The notes under the pieces were generated by a model that saw only the letters and a program-made list of their open reading frames with translations, did not search any database and had not been told where the DNA came from. Positions 18,756-29,618 of a stretch of DNA of 64,000 nucleotides are shown one piece after another. The stretch comes from Plantactinospora sp. BC1 (GTDB lineage: Bacteria; Actinomycetota; Actinomycetes; Mycobacteriales; Micromonosporaceae): positions 7,502,001 to 7,566,000 of the forward strand of contig NZ_CP028158.1 in the NCBI RefSeq assembly GCF_003030345.1. The letters are read 5' to 3'. Both the position numbers and the translations under genes were made by a program. Within the stretch, counting starts at the first letter, position 1. Each line of letters opens with the position of its first letter.

Positions 18756-19181
18756 TCAGCGCGGGGTCTCGGTCTCGGCCTCGCCCTCGTTCTCGTCGGC
18801 GGTCTCGCTCAGGGTGTCGTGCACCCCGTCCGCGTAGCCACGGGCGTATTCCCAGGTGACGTAATGATCGGGGTCGGGATCGTAGGCCGGCTCGTGCACC
18901 CGGGGCCGGCCGGAGGTCAGCAGGTGCCGCAGGTTGCCCCGGAGCAGGTCCCAGTCGAAGTAGTGCGGCTCCCGGCAGTCCTCGCACTCGATCACGAGGC
19001 CGCGTACCCCGACCGGACCCAGCAGCGCCTGGTAGATCTCCAGGTCGGCGAGGTCCTCCAGCACGTCCTGGCGCTCGACCTCGCTGAGCGGGTCGAGTTC
19101 GGTCTCCTCGCCCGGGTCGTCAAGGCCGGCGGAGGGATCGGCGGGGTCACCGTTGAACGGGTCGATCGGCTCCTCGTGCAC
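18756..19181 (-). CDS. DUF5319 family protein
   Basis: 141-residue acidic soluble protein. A conserved core (VERQDVLEDLADLEIYQALLGPVGVRGLVIECEDCREPHYFDWDLLRGNLRHLL) contains a Cys-x2-Cys pair, and the tail is Glu/Thr-rich. GTG 19181 has a GGTGGAGGG ribosome site just upstream; longer in-frame starts run into the guaB leader. It lies between bldM and guaB, the same position as the Streptomyces homologue. Function unknown. Confidence 0.85.
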   Translation of the reverse strand: MHEEPIDPFNGDPADPSAGLDDPGEETELDPLSEVERQDVLEDLADLEIYQALLGPVGVRGLVIECEDCREPHYFDWDLLRGNLRHLLTSGRPRVHEPAYDPDPDHYVTWEYARGYADGVHDTLSETADENEGEAETETPR

Positions 19182-19278
19182 CCCTCCACCGTAGTCCCAA
19201 CACCGCCCGGCGTGGTCACCCGTTGTGGCCTGTACCGCCGCTGTACCCGCGCCCGCGACGCCCACCCCGCCGGATGGG

Positions 19279-21050
<1,772 letters not shown>

Positions 21051-21099
21051 CGGTCACCGCCTCCCCGCCACCACCCCCCTTTCTACTCTGGAGTGACCC

Positions 21100-22218
21100 A
21101 TGCGTGACGTGGTCGAGATCGGGCTGGGCAAGACCGCACAGCGCGGCTACCACCTGGACGACATCGCGATCGTGCCGAGCCGGCGTACCCGGGACGTGGA
21201 CGACGTCTCGACCGCCTGGCAGCTCGACGCGTACCAGTTCGGGATCCCCTGCGTCGGGCACCCGTCGGACGCCACCATGAGCCCGGAGTCGGCGGTCACC
21301 CTCGGCCGGCTCGGCGGGCTCGGGGTGCTCAACGTCGAGGGGCTGTGGACCCGCTACGAGGAGCCGGCCAAGATCCTGGAGGAGCTGTCCCGGCTGGAGG
21401 AGGGCTCCGCGGCCACCCGCCGGCTCCAGGAGGTGTACGCCGAGCCGATCCGCCCCGAGCTGATCGCCGAGCGGGTCCGGCAGATGCGCGAGGGCGGCTC
21501 CACGGTCGCCGTCCGGGTCTCCCCGCAGCACACCCTGGCGCTGGCCCCGGTGATCCTGGACGCCGGGGTGGACATCCTGGTGATCCAGGGCACCATCGTC
21601 TCGGCCGAGCACGTCTCCACCACCGACGAGCCGTTGAACCTCAAGGAGTTCATCGCCGACCTCGACCTGCCGGTCGTCGCCGGTGGCTGCACCGACTACA
21701 AGACGGCGCTGCACCTGATGCGTACCGGCGCGGCCGGCGTGATCGTCGGGCTCGGCGGCGACGACTGGTCGACCACCGAGTCGGTGCTCGGCATCCGGGT
21801 GCCGATGGCCACCGCGATCGCCGACGCGGCGGCGGCCCGCCGGGACTACCTCGACGAGACCGGTGGCCGGTACGTGCACCTGATCGCCGACGGCGACCTC
21901 CAGACCTCCGGCGACATCGCCAAGGCGCTCGGCTGCGGCGCCGACGCGGTGATGCTCGGCGAGCCGCTCTCGCTCTGCGCCGAGGCGCCGGCCGGCGGTG
22001 CCTGGTGGCACCCGGCGGCCAGCCACCCGAAGCTGCCGCGCGGCGCCTACGGGGTGGCCGACGAGCCGCTCGGCTCGATGGAGAAACTGCTCTACGGGCC
22101 GTCGGACGACCCGGAGGGCCAACTGAACCTGTTCGGCGGGCTGCGCCGGGCGATGGCCAAGTGCGGCTACCGGGACCTGAAGGAGTTCCAGAAGGTGGGG
22201 CTCGTCCTCGACCGGTAG
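21100..22218 (+). CDS. guaB3: GuaB3 family IMP dehydrogenase-related protein
   Basis: 372 residues, IMPDH-like TIM barrel without CBS domains (EIGLGKTAQRGYHLDDIAIVPSRRTRDVDDVSTAWQLDAYQFGIP at the N-terminus is typical of GuaB3). Phosphate-site glycines are present ([29 protein letters not shown]), but the GxxCTTR catalytic loop is absent: the equivalent stretch reads GVIVGLGGDDWSTTESVLG. GGAG lies six bases before the ATG. Expressed just behind guaB. Activity in actinobacteria is not established to my knowledge; a modified IMPDH or a regulatory partner are alternatives. Confidence 0.92.
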   Translation: MRDVVEIGLGKTAQRGYHLDDIAIVPSRRTRDVDDVSTAWQLDAYQFGIPCVGHPSDATMSPESAVTLGRLGGLGVLNVEGLWTRYEEPAKILEELSRLEEGSAATRRLQEVYAEPIRPELIAERVRQMREGGSTVAVRVSPQHTLALAPVILDAGVDILVIQGTIVSAEHVSTTDEPLNLKEFIADLDLPVVAGGCTDYKTALHLMRTGAAGVIVGLGGDDWSTTESVLGIRVPMATAIADAAAARRDYLDETGGRYVHLIADGDLQTSGDIAKALGCGADAVMLGEPLSLCAEAPAGGAWWHPAASHPKLPRGAYGVADEPLGSMEKLLYGPSDDPEGQLNLFGGLRRAMAKCGYRDLKEFQKVGLVLDR

Positions 22219-22243
22219 TCGCCACCGTGATCGCGGAGGCGTG

Positions 22244-23662
22244 ATGATCAGGCCGGGGCGGCCGGCGCTGGCCGGCGTACTGGCGACGCTGCTGGTGGCG
22301 CTCTCGACCGGCGGCTGCACCGGCACCCGCCGGGACGACCGGCCGACCGGGGGCTTCCGCCCCGGCGCGCCCGGGATCGGCGACCCGTACTTCCCGACCT
22401 ACGGCAACGGCGGCTACGACGTCGCCAGCTACCACCTCCGGGTCAGGTACGACCCGGCGACCGACGAGCTGACCGGCGACGCCAGCATCGAGGCGACCGC
22501 CACCCAGGACCTGTCCCGGTTCAACCTCGACCTGGCCGGGCTGACCGTCTCCTCCGTACAGGTGGACGGCGTCGACGCCGCGCACGCTCGGACCGGCGCC
22601 GAGCTGGTGGTCACCCCGGCCACCGGGCTCGGCGAGGGCAGCCGGTTCGGGGTACGGGTCCGCTACTCCGGCAAGCCGGCCCCGATCACCAGCCCCGAGC
22701 TGGGCAGCGGCGGGCTGTTGCACACCTCGGACGGTGCGATCGCGCTCGGCCAGCCGGAGTCGGCGAGCACCTGGTTCCCGGTCAACGACCATCCGCTGGA
22801 CAAGGCGACCTACCGGATCGAGGCCACCGTGCCCGACGGGCTGGCGGCGCTGAGCAACGGCACCCCGGGCGGCAGCAGCACCGACGCCGGCTGGACCACC
22901 TGGCGCTGGGCGGAGCGGGCCCCGATGGCCAGTTACCTGGTCACGCTGGTGATCGGGAAATACCGGGTCAGCACCGGTACGCACGCCGGCAAGCCGCTGG
23001 TCACCGCGATCGCCGAGGGCCTGCCGGCGGGCGGGCCGGCGGAGCGGTCACTGGCCCGTACCGGTGAGATCGTCGACTTCCTGGCCAGCCGGTTCGGCCC
23101 GTACCCGTTCGAGGCGTACGGCGGGATCGCGCTCGCCGACAGCCGGATCGGGTACGCCCTGGAGACCCAGTCCCGCCCGGTGTACGGCCCCTCGTTCTTC
23201 GCCACCGGCCCGAACCTGGAGGTGGTGGCGCACGAGCTGGCGCACCAGTGGTTCGGGGACAGCGTCTCGATCCGGCGCTGGAGCGACCTCTGGCTCAACG
23301 AGGGCTTCGCCAGCTACGCCGAGTGGCTCTGGACCGAGCACGACGGCGGGCCGAGCGCGCAGACGATGTTCGAGCAGGAGTACGCCGGCACCGACTGGGC
23401 GGAGCCGGCGCTGGACCCGGGCCGGTCGGAGATCTTCAGCCGGGCGGTCTACAAGCGGGGTGCGCTGGCCGTGCACGCGCTGCGGCGTACGGTCGGCGAC
23501 GAGATGTTCTTCCGGATCCTGACGAGCTGGACGACCGAGCGGCGGGACGGCAACGCGACCACCGACGACCTGGTCGCGCACGCCGAGCGGGTCTCCGGGA
23601 AGCCGTTGCGGCCGCTCTTCGACGCCTGGCTCTCCGGCACCACGGCACCACCCGTTCCCTGA
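22244..23662 (+). CDS. M1 family zinc metallopeptidase, lipoprotein (copy 1)
   Basis: 472 residues from ATG 22244 (GGAGG four bases upstream; the GTG at 22241 is too close to it). A lipoprotein signal peptide ends at STGGC. The M1 N-terminal beta domain is followed by the catalytic domain with HELAH and, 18 residues later, the Glu of LNEGF: a complete HExxH-x18-E zinc site. In place of the GAMEN loop it has YALETQSRP, a variant of the short M1 group. Predicted extracytoplasmic aminopeptidase. Paralogous to the next gene. Confidence 0.92.
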   Translation: MIRPGRPALAGVLATLLVALSTGGCTGTRRDDRPTGGFRPGAPGIGDPYFPTYGNGGYDVASYHLRVRYDPATDELTGDASIEATATQDLSRFNLDLAGLTVSSVQVDGVDAAHARTGAELVVTPATGLGEGSRFGVRVRYSGKPAPITSPELGSGGLLHTSDGAIALGQPESASTWFPVNDHPLDKATYRIEATVPDGLAALSNGTPGGSSTDAGWTTWRWAERAPMASYLVTLVIGKYRVSTGTHAGKPLVTAIAEGLPAGGPAERSLARTGEIVDFLASRFGPYPFEAYGGIALADSRIGYALETQSRPVYGPSFFATGPNLEVVAHELAHQWFGDSVSIRRWSDLWLNEGFASYAEWLWTEHDGGPSAQTMFEQEYAGTDWAEPALDPGRSEIFSRAVYKRGALAVHALRRTVGDEMFFRILTSWTTERRDGNATTDDLVAHAERVSGKPLRPLFDAWLSGTTAPPVP

Positions 23663-23807
23663 ACGTGTTGATCTGGCCAGGCGATCGGGTGGTACGTCCG
23701 ATCGCAACGGCCGGTGACCCGGCAGCCCGTGACGAATCACCGACGGTAGGGTCACAGTCCCCACGGCGCAGCAGGTCGCGTCGGGAATCACTCACGGATT
23801 GGTGCAG

Positions 23808-25271
23808 ATGACGACGACGCGGCGCTATCGGGCGGCAGTCGGCATGGTGGTGGCTGGCGCGCTCGGCCTGACCGGTTGCCAGGGCGACCCGGAGAAGACG
23901 GCGGTGCCGCCCGGCCCGACCCCCTCCGCCACCCCCAGCTACAACTTCCAGCCGGGTGCAAACGGTGTCGGCGACGACTACTTCCCCACGTATGGCAACG
24001 CCGGCTACGACGTCGACCGGTACGAGATCAAGGTCCGGTACGACCCGAAGACCGACCAGCTCAGCGGCACGACGACGGTCTCGGCGAGCGCCACCGCCGA
24101 CCTGGCCCGGTTCAACCTCGACCTGGCCGGCCTCACGGTACGGTCGGTCACCGTGGACGGCGCACCGGCGACCTCCGCCCGGCAGGGCAACGAACTGGTG
24201 GTCACCGCGGCGAAGGGGCTGCCGACCGGCACCCGGTTCAGCACGGTGATCGAGTACCACGGTAAGCCCGCACCGCTGCGCAACAAGGACCTTGGCGACG
24301 GCGGCTTCCTGCACACCGCCGACGGCGCGATCGCGCTCGGTCAGCCGGAGTCGGCGAGCACCTGGTTCCCGGTGAACGACCACCCGGTGGACAAGGCGAC
24401 CTACAGCTTCGAGATCACCGTGCCGAAGGGCCTGGTGGCGATCAGCAACGGCACCCCGGGCGGCAGTACCGTCGACGCCGGCTGGACCACCTGGAAATGG
24501 TCGGAGAGCACGCCGATGGCCAGCTACCTGAGCACGCTGGTGATCGGTAAGTACCGGGTGAAGACCGGCACCCACAAGGGGCGGCCGCTCTATACGGCGG
24601 TGGCCGACTCGGTGCGCAGGGGTGCCGCCGACACGGCCATGGCCAGCACCACCAAGGTCGCCGACTACCTGGAGACGCTCTTCGGCCCGTACCCGGTCGA
24701 GGCGTACGGCGGGGTGGTGGTCGCGGACGACCGGATCCGGTACGCCCTGGAGACGCAGAGTCGCCCCGTCTACGCCTCCGTCTTCTTCGGACCGAACGCC
24801 CGCAACGAGGTGGTGGCGCACGAGTTGGCGCACCAGTGGTTCGGCAACAGCGTGGCGCTGAAGACCTGGCAGGACATCTGGCTCAACGAGGGCTTCGCCA
24901 CATACGCCGAGTGGCTCTGGGCGGAACACTCCGGCCGGCAACGGGCCCAGCAGGCGTTCGACGTGCGCTACCAGCAGATGGACAAGTCGGTGTGGCAGCT
25001 CCCGCCGGGTCGGCCGGGCGCGGCGAACATCTTCAGCGAATCGGTGTACCAGCGCGGCGGCATGACGCTGCACGCGCTGCGGGTCACCATTGGCGACGAC
25101 GCGTTCTTCAAGCTGCTGCGCACCTGGGCAGCGGAGAAGAAGGACGCGAACGCCAGCACCGAGGAATTCGTGGCGGTCGCCGAACGGGTCTCTGGCCAGC
25201 AGTTGGACGCCCTCTTCGACGCCTGGCTCTATGGCAAGAAGCGCCCGGCCCGGCCGAAGCACGCCGAATAA
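23808..25271 (+). CDS. M1 family zinc metallopeptidase, lipoprotein (copy 2)
   Basis: 487 residues from ATG 23808 (in-frame TTG and GTG just upstream are alternatives). Lipoprotein signal ending LTGC, Thr/Pro linker, then the same domain order as the preceding gene, with HELAHQWFGNS and WLNEGFATYAEW completing the zinc site. Long stretches are shared with copy 1 (for example DGAIALGQPESASTWFPVNDHP), so this is a tandem duplication, but the C-terminal third has diverged and it has its own 145-base upstream gap. Followed by a strong bidirectional terminator. Confidence 0.92.
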   Translation: MTTTRRYRAAVGMVVAGALGLTGCQGDPEKTAVPPGPTPSATPSYNFQPGANGVGDDYFPTYGNAGYDVDRYEIKVRYDPKTDQLSGTTTVSASATADLARFNLDLAGLTVRSVTVDGAPATSARQGNELVVTAAKGLPTGTRFSTVIEYHGKPAPLRNKDLGDGGFLHTADGAIALGQPESASTWFPVNDHPVDKATYSFEITVPKGLVAISNGTPGGSTVDAGWTTWKWSESTPMASYLSTLVIGKYRVKTGTHKGRPLYTAVADSVRRGAADTAMASTTKVADYLETLFGPYPVEAYGGVVVADDRIRYALETQSRPVYASVFFGPNARNEVVAHELAHQWFGNSVALKTWQDIWLNEGFATYAEWLWAEHSGRQRAQQAFDVRYQQMDKSVWQLPPGRPGAANIFSESVYQRGGMTLHALRVTIGDDAFFKLLRTWAAEKKDANASTEEFVAVAERVSGQQLDALFDAWLYGKKRPARPKHAE

Positions 25272-25330
25272 CGCAGCGGCGCGGACCGGTGCTTCGAGCC
25301 GGGCCACTTCCGATCGCGGCAACCGGCGTG

Positions 25331-25369
25331 GGAATCGCTGTGACTCAATCGCTGAGTCACAGCGATTCC
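25331..25369. terminator. Bidirectional terminator between convergent genes
   Basis: Perfect 17-bp stem GGAATCGCTGTGACTCA, loop ATCGC, then its exact complement. It sits between the M1 peptidase stop and the stop of the minus-strand secreted protein gene. Confidence 0.88.
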
Positions 25370-25386
25370 GCGCTGGTCGGGATGCG

Positions 25387-26328
25387 TCAGGCCGCGACGT
25401 AGCCGTCGAAGACGTGGATCGCGTCGTGGGCGCCGCTGGAGTTCGCCCGGTTGGTGTTGAAGTAGAGCTTGCCGTCGCTGATTCCCACGCCCTCGATCTC
25501 GAACAACGTGTACGCCGAGGACGTGATCCGGAAGGAGAGGTCGGCGGCTGCCGGCGCGGTTCCGGTCGTCGTCGGCGACACGTTCCGGTAGACGAGCACG
25601 ATGCTGCGGTTCTCCTTGGTCAGCGGGTAGTAGAGAACCTTCTTGGGCGCGTCGTAGAAGAAGCCCTGGTTGGTGAAGGTCCCGAGGTCCGGCACCACCG
25701 CGCCGTTGACGAGGGCGCCGTCGACCTGGAGGTTGAACGCGTTCGTCAGCTCGATGGTCCCGGAGGAGGCGCGCAGCGGGAGACTGCCGTTGTAGATCGT
25801 CCGTCCACTCTTGAACATGAACGTGATCGTGGTGCTGGTGACCGAGACGCGGTGGATCCCGGACGGCGTCGCCACGGCCCCGTTGAGACGCAACTCGTAC
25901 GACCCGGCGTGGTAGTAGGTGGTGCCGTCGTAGCGGAGCCGCACGAGCTGCGGGCCGCTCGCCTTCATGGTGACGACGAACATGTGGTGCTGCGCGTCGA
26001 TGTCGACGATCGTCATGTCGTTCGCGTGCCCGAGCCACGGGTTGGTCGACCCGCCGTTCGTGCCGTTCGTCATCAGCACCCGCGCGCCGGTGGTCTTGTG
26101 GACGCGGTAGATGACCGAGGTGTCGTCGTAATTGGTGCGGTTCTTGATCGAGTAGAGGTAGGTGGATCCGGCCGCGAAGCCCTGTACCCCGGTGCAGCAG
26201 CTCGTGTTGGGCGTGCTGGCGATGGTGGTGTAGGTGTTGTAATAGGCGGCCTGAGCTGGGGTTCCAGACAGGACCAGGGAACCGAGAACCAGTGTGACCA
26301 GGACTGTCAGTCGTTTACCGAACTGCAT
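25387..26328 (-). CDS. Secreted beta-rich protein, resembling helveticin J-like family
   Basis: 313 residues. ATG 26328 has a GGGGAGG site five bases upstream and starts a Sec signal peptide (cleavage near AQA-A, about residue 27). The mature protein is rich in Tyr, Thr and Asn with repeated short beta-strand patterns (for example VVTMKASGPQLVRLRYDGTTYY) and one vicinal Cys pair (SCC). The closing segment DGKLYFNTNRANSSG...DAIHVFDGY recalls proteins annotated in actinobacteria as helveticin J family class III bacteriocins; that resemblance is from memory. A beta-propeller fold is likely. Role unknown; antagonism or cell-wall binding are possibilities. Confidence 0.7.
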   Translation of the reverse strand: MQFGKRLTVLVTLVLGSLVLSGTPAQAAYYNTYTTIASTPNTSCCTGVQGFAAGSTYLYSIKNRTNYDDTSVIYRVHKTTGARVLMTNGTNGGSTNPWLGHANDMTIVDIDAQHHMFVVTMKASGPQLVRLRYDGTTYYHAGSYELRLNGAVATPSGIHRVSVTSTTITFMFKSGRTIYNGSLPLRASSGTIELTNAFNLQVDGALVNGAVVPDLGTFTNQGFFYDAPKKVLYYPLTKENRSIVLVYRNVSPTTTGTAPAAADLSFRITSSAYTLFEIEGVGISDGKLYFNTNRANSSGAHDAIHVFDGYVAA

Positions 26329-26397
26329 GTTGTCCTCCCCGAATCTCGACGACCCGAGGCCGGATGCCTCGGAGATCATCGAGTGCAGGCTATTGCT

Positions 26398-27633
26398 TCA
26401 GTTCCTGATCACAAGTTTCGGGTTGGCCGCCAGGTAGGCGTCGGCCCGGCCGGCGCGTAGTTCGGCGATGAACTTGCGGCCGACCGAGGTGAGCTGCTCG
26501 CCCCGGTAGCCGCTGCCCCGGCCGACTCCGCTGCCGGGGAGCGCCACCAGGGTCATCGTCTCGGGGCGGAGCCGGCTCAGCGCGTACCCGAAGTCGACGA
26601 TGTCGGAGCCGCTGCCGCTGCTGAAGGTCAGCGCGTCGCCGAGCGCGCGGACGACCTGGCGTACCCGCTCGGAGTCCCGGGCCAGGTCCTGGCTGAGGAT
26701 CTTCGTCAGCATCGCCTTGATGAGCTGCTGCTGGTGCCGCTGCCGGGTGTACGCGCCACCGGTGGTGTAGCGCTGCCGGGCGTAGTCCAGCGCCTGCCAG
26801 CCGGTCAGGGTGCGGCGGCCCTTCTCGTAGACCATCTGCGGTCCGACGTAACCGCCGCCGCGCAGCGCGCGGTGCGTGCCGTCCGGCTCCCGGTGCTGCG
26901 AGACCACCCGCTGGTCCACGTAGAGGTCCACCCCGCCGAGGGCGTCGACCAGCTCGTCGAAGCCGCCGAAGGTGAGCACCGCACCGGCGTCGAACCGCTT
27001 GATCCCGGTGTACGCGCTCACCGTCGCGGAGAGCAGTTGGAAGCCCTGCGCGGTGCTCGGGCGCTTGTTCCGGCCGGGTACCCGACTGCCGTAGCTCATC
27101 GCGTGGGTCAGCTTGGTGCGGTCGCCGGGGAAGTTCGCCCTGGGAAAGCGCGGGATGTCGACGACCAGGTCGCGGGGGAGCGCGAAGAGGTATGCCCGGT
27201 CGAGTTCCTTCGTGACGTGCAGGACCAGCACCGCGTCGGCGTGCGGCTCCCAGTCCGGCTTGCTGACCCGGGTGTCGACGCCGACCAGCAGCAGGTTGAG
27301 TGGCCCCTTGATGTCGGCGCCGGGTTCCGGAGTCGGGCTCGGCGTCGGTGCCGCCGTGGTCGGTGCCGGCGTACTCGGCCGGGCCGTCGGAGCCGGATCG
27401 GAGCCGCCGCCGCCCCAGAGGCGGTTGGCCGCGTAGGCCGTACCGGCGAGCAGCACCGCGACCGCGACGATCGCGGCGAGCCAGACGATCCGGCGCCGTC
27501 TCGGCCGGCCGCCGCCGTGGCCGGATGCCGGCCCGTCGTCGTTTCCGGGTACGCCGGTAGCGCTTTCCCCGTGATCAGCCACGCGTCCACTTCCCCTCGG
27601 CCGTGCGGTCTGCCAGGACCGGCCGTAACCCAT
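26398..27633 (-). CDS. LCP (LytR-CpsA-Psr) family cell-wall glycopolymer transferase
   Basis: 411 residues from ATG 27633 (GAGG six bases upstream); GTG 27582 is an alternative. A cytoplasmic basic N-terminus is followed by one membrane helix (about residues 49-70), a Pro/Thr linker and the extracellular LCP domain with its lipid-phosphate-binding arginines and acidic residues (LLLVGVDTRV, LFALPRDLVVDIP, KLTHAMSYG, LTGWQALDYARQRY). Such enzymes attach teichoic acid, arabinogalactan or other polymers to peptidoglycan (family knowledge). Divergent from the GMC oxidoreductase gene. Confidence 0.93.
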   Translation of the reverse strand: MGYGRSWQTARPRGSGRVADHGESATGVPGNDDGPASGHGGGRPRRRRIVWLAAIVAVAVLLAGTAYAANRLWGGGGSDPAPTARPSTPAPTTAAPTPSPTPEPGADIKGPLNLLLVGVDTRVSKPDWEPHADAVLVLHVTKELDRAYLFALPRDLVVDIPRFPRANFPGDRTKLTHAMSYGSRVPGRNKRPSTAQGFQLLSATVSAYTGIKRFDAGAVLTFGGFDELVDALGGVDLYVDQRVVSQHREPDGTHRALRGGGYVGPQMVYEKGRRTLTGWQALDYARQRYTTGGAYTRQRHQQQLIKAMLTKILSQDLARDSERVRQVVRALGDALTFSSGSGSDIVDFGYALSRLRPETMTLVALPGSGVGRGSGYRGEQLTSVGRKFIAELRAGRADAYLAANPKLVIRN

Positions 27634-27730
27634 AAGACGCCTCGTCGGCCCGCCGACGTTGCACCGCAGGAGCGCGGCAGCAGGAAATGATGGCGCAGAT
27701 CCCGCCTGGTGCGATAGCTACCGCTCGGTA

Positions 27731-29539
27731 ATGATGCTCAACATGGGGCAATCCGCCGGCACCGATCCCACCGACAGCACCGAACCGCCCGTCGACGTCG
27801 ACGTCGACGTCGACGTCGACGTCGTCGTCATCGGGTCGGGCTTCGGCGGCAGCGTGGCGGCGCTGCGCCTGGTCGAGAAGGGTTACTCGGTCCTCGTCCT
27901 GGAGGCCGGGCGACGGTTCGCCGACCACGAGCTGCCGAAAACCTCCTGGCGGATCCGCCGTTTCCTCTGGGCGCCCGCGCTGCGCTGCTACGGCATCCAG
28001 CGGATCACCCTGCTCCGCTCCACCGGCCGTGCCGCCCCCGGCGAGCACGGCGGCGGTACGGCACCGGCGAAGGTGCTGGTGCTCTCCGGTGCCGGCGTCG
28101 GCGGCGGCTCCCTGGTCTACGCCAACACGCTCTACGAGCCGCTGCCCGCGTTCTACGCCGATCCACAGTGGCGGGAGATCACCGACTGGCAGGGTGAACT
28201 CGCCCCCCACTACGACCAGGCGAAACGGATGCTCGGCGTCACGACGTACCCGAAGGAGACGGCGGCGGACCGGGCGATGCGCGCGGTGGCCGACCGGATG
28301 GGGGTCGGGCACACCTTCCACGCCACCCCGGTCGGGGTCCACCTGGGCCGGCCGGGGGAGCGGGTGGCCGATCCCTACTTCGGCGGGGCCGGCCCGGAGC
28401 GGACCGGCTGCCTGCACTGCGGCGCCTGCATGACCGGCTGCCGGCACGGCGCCAAGAACAGCCTGGTCAAGAACTACCTCTGGCTGGCCGAGCGGCACGG
28501 CGCGCAGGTCCGCCCGCTGACCACGGTCACCTCGGTCCGGCCGGCGCCGTCGGGCACCGGCTACGAGATCGAGACGGTACGCACCGGAGCCTGGCCGGTC
28601 CGGCACCGCCAACGGATCCGGGCCGGTCAGGTGGTCTTCGCGGCCGGCGCGTTGCAGACCCAGCGGCTGCTGCACCGGATGCGCGCCGCCGGGGCGCTGC
28701 CGCACCTCTCGCCCCGGCTCGGCGCGCTGACCCGGACCAACTCGGAGGCGATCCTCGGCGCCACGGTGCCGGTACGGGCCGCCCGGCGTGGCGGGCTGGA
28801 CTTCACCGACGGGGTGGCGATCACCAGCTCCTTCCACCCCGACCCGGCGACCCACGTCGAGCCGGTCCGCTACGGCCACGGTGCCAACCTGATGGGACTG
28901 CTCCAGTCGGCCCTGGTCGACGGCGGTCCGCGCCGAGTCCGGCGCTGGCTCGGCATCCTGGCCCGGCGACCCCTGACCTACCTGCCGCTGCTCTCGGTCC
29001 GGGACTGGTCCCGGCGCACCGTGATCGCGCTGGTCATGCAGTCGCTGGACAACTCGCTGACCGTGCACTACCGCCGTGGCCGGTTCGGCCGGCACCGGCT
29101 GGCGACCGCGCCCGGGCACGGCGCCGGCAACCCGACCTGGATCCCGGCCGGCAACCGGGCGGTCCGGTTGCTCGCCGAGCAGATCGGCGGCATCCCCGGC
29201 GGGTCGGTGACCGAGCCCTTCGACATGCCGGTCACCGCGCACCTGCTCGGCGGGGCGGTGATCGGGGCGACCGCCGCCGAGGGGGTGGTCGACCCGTACC
29301 ACCGGGTCTTCGGGCATCCGGGACTGCACGTGGTGGACGGGGCGGCGGTCTCGGCGAACCTCGGGGTGAACCCGTCGCTGACCATCGTCGCCCAGGCGGA
29401 ACGGGCGATCTCGCTCTGGCCCAACCGGGGTGCCCCGGACCTCCGCCCCCCGCTCGGCGCGGCGTACGCCAGGATCCCGCCGACACCGCCGAGCCGCCCG
29501 GCGGTACCGCCCGACGCCCCGGCCGCGCTCCGCTGGTGA
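27731..29539 (+). CDS. GMC family FAD oxidoreductase (cholesterol oxidase-like)
   Basis: 602 residues from ATG 27731 (27743 also possible; no clear ribosome site). The FAD-binding GSGFGGS motif follows a [13 protein letters not shown] stretch. A cysteine-rich loop [18 protein letters not shown] is typical of the cholesterol-oxidase/GMC subgroup. The C-terminal GMC signature includes [26 protein letters not shown] and an HLLGGAVIG active-site segment. No signal peptide is seen, so it is probably cytoplasmic. Substrate could be a sterol or another alcohol. It sits between an LCP gene and guaA with no functional partner. Confidence 0.88.
   Translation: MMLNMGQSAGTDPTDSTEPPVDVDVDVDVDVVVIGSGFGGSVAALRLVEKGYSVLVLEAGRRFADHELPKTSWRIRRFLWAPALRCYGIQRITLLRSTGRAAPGEHGGGTAPAKVLVLSGAGVGGGSLVYANTLYEPLPAFYADPQWREITDWQGELAPHYDQAKRMLGVTTYPKETAADRAMRAVADRMGVGHTFHATPVGVHLGRPGERVADPYFGGAGPERTGCLHCGACMTGCRHGAKNSLVKNYLWLAERHGAQVRPLTTVTSVRPAPSGTGYEIETVRTGAWPVRHRQRIRAGQVVFAAGALQTQRLLHRMRAAGALPHLSPRLGALTRTNSEAILGATVPVRAARRGGLDFTDGVAITSSFHPDPATHVEPVRYGHGANLMGLLQSALVDGGPRRVRRWLGILARRPLTYLPLLSVRDWSRRTVIALVMQSLDNSLTVHYRRGRFGRHRLATAPGHGAGNPTWIPAGNRAVRLLAEQIGGIPGGSVTEPFDMPVTAHLLGGAVIGATAAEGVVDPYHRVFGHPGLHVVDGAAVSANLGVNPSLTIVAQAERAISLWPNRGAPDLRPPLGAAYARIPPTPPSRPAVPPDAPAALRW
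27791..27820 (+). repeat. (GTCGAC)5 hexanucleotide repeat inside the GMC oxidoreductase gene
   Basis: Five perfect copies of the palindromic hexamer GTCGAC, followed by three GTC codons. It encodes five Val-Asp pairs immediately before the first beta strand of the FAD domain. Slippage would change length in steps of two residues without breaking the frame. Confidence 0.95.
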
Positions 29540-29618
29540 TCCACCGCGTTCCCCGGTGCCCCGTCCGCCCGTGCGGCGGTTTCCGGGTCGGGACCCGTGC
29601 TGGGTAGGCTTCGTACAC

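Noticed and set aside
26398-29539. LCP transferase and GMC oxidoreductase as a biosynthetic gene cluster
   Set aside because: They are divergent, share no pathway, and lack any synthase, tailoring or resistance neighbours.
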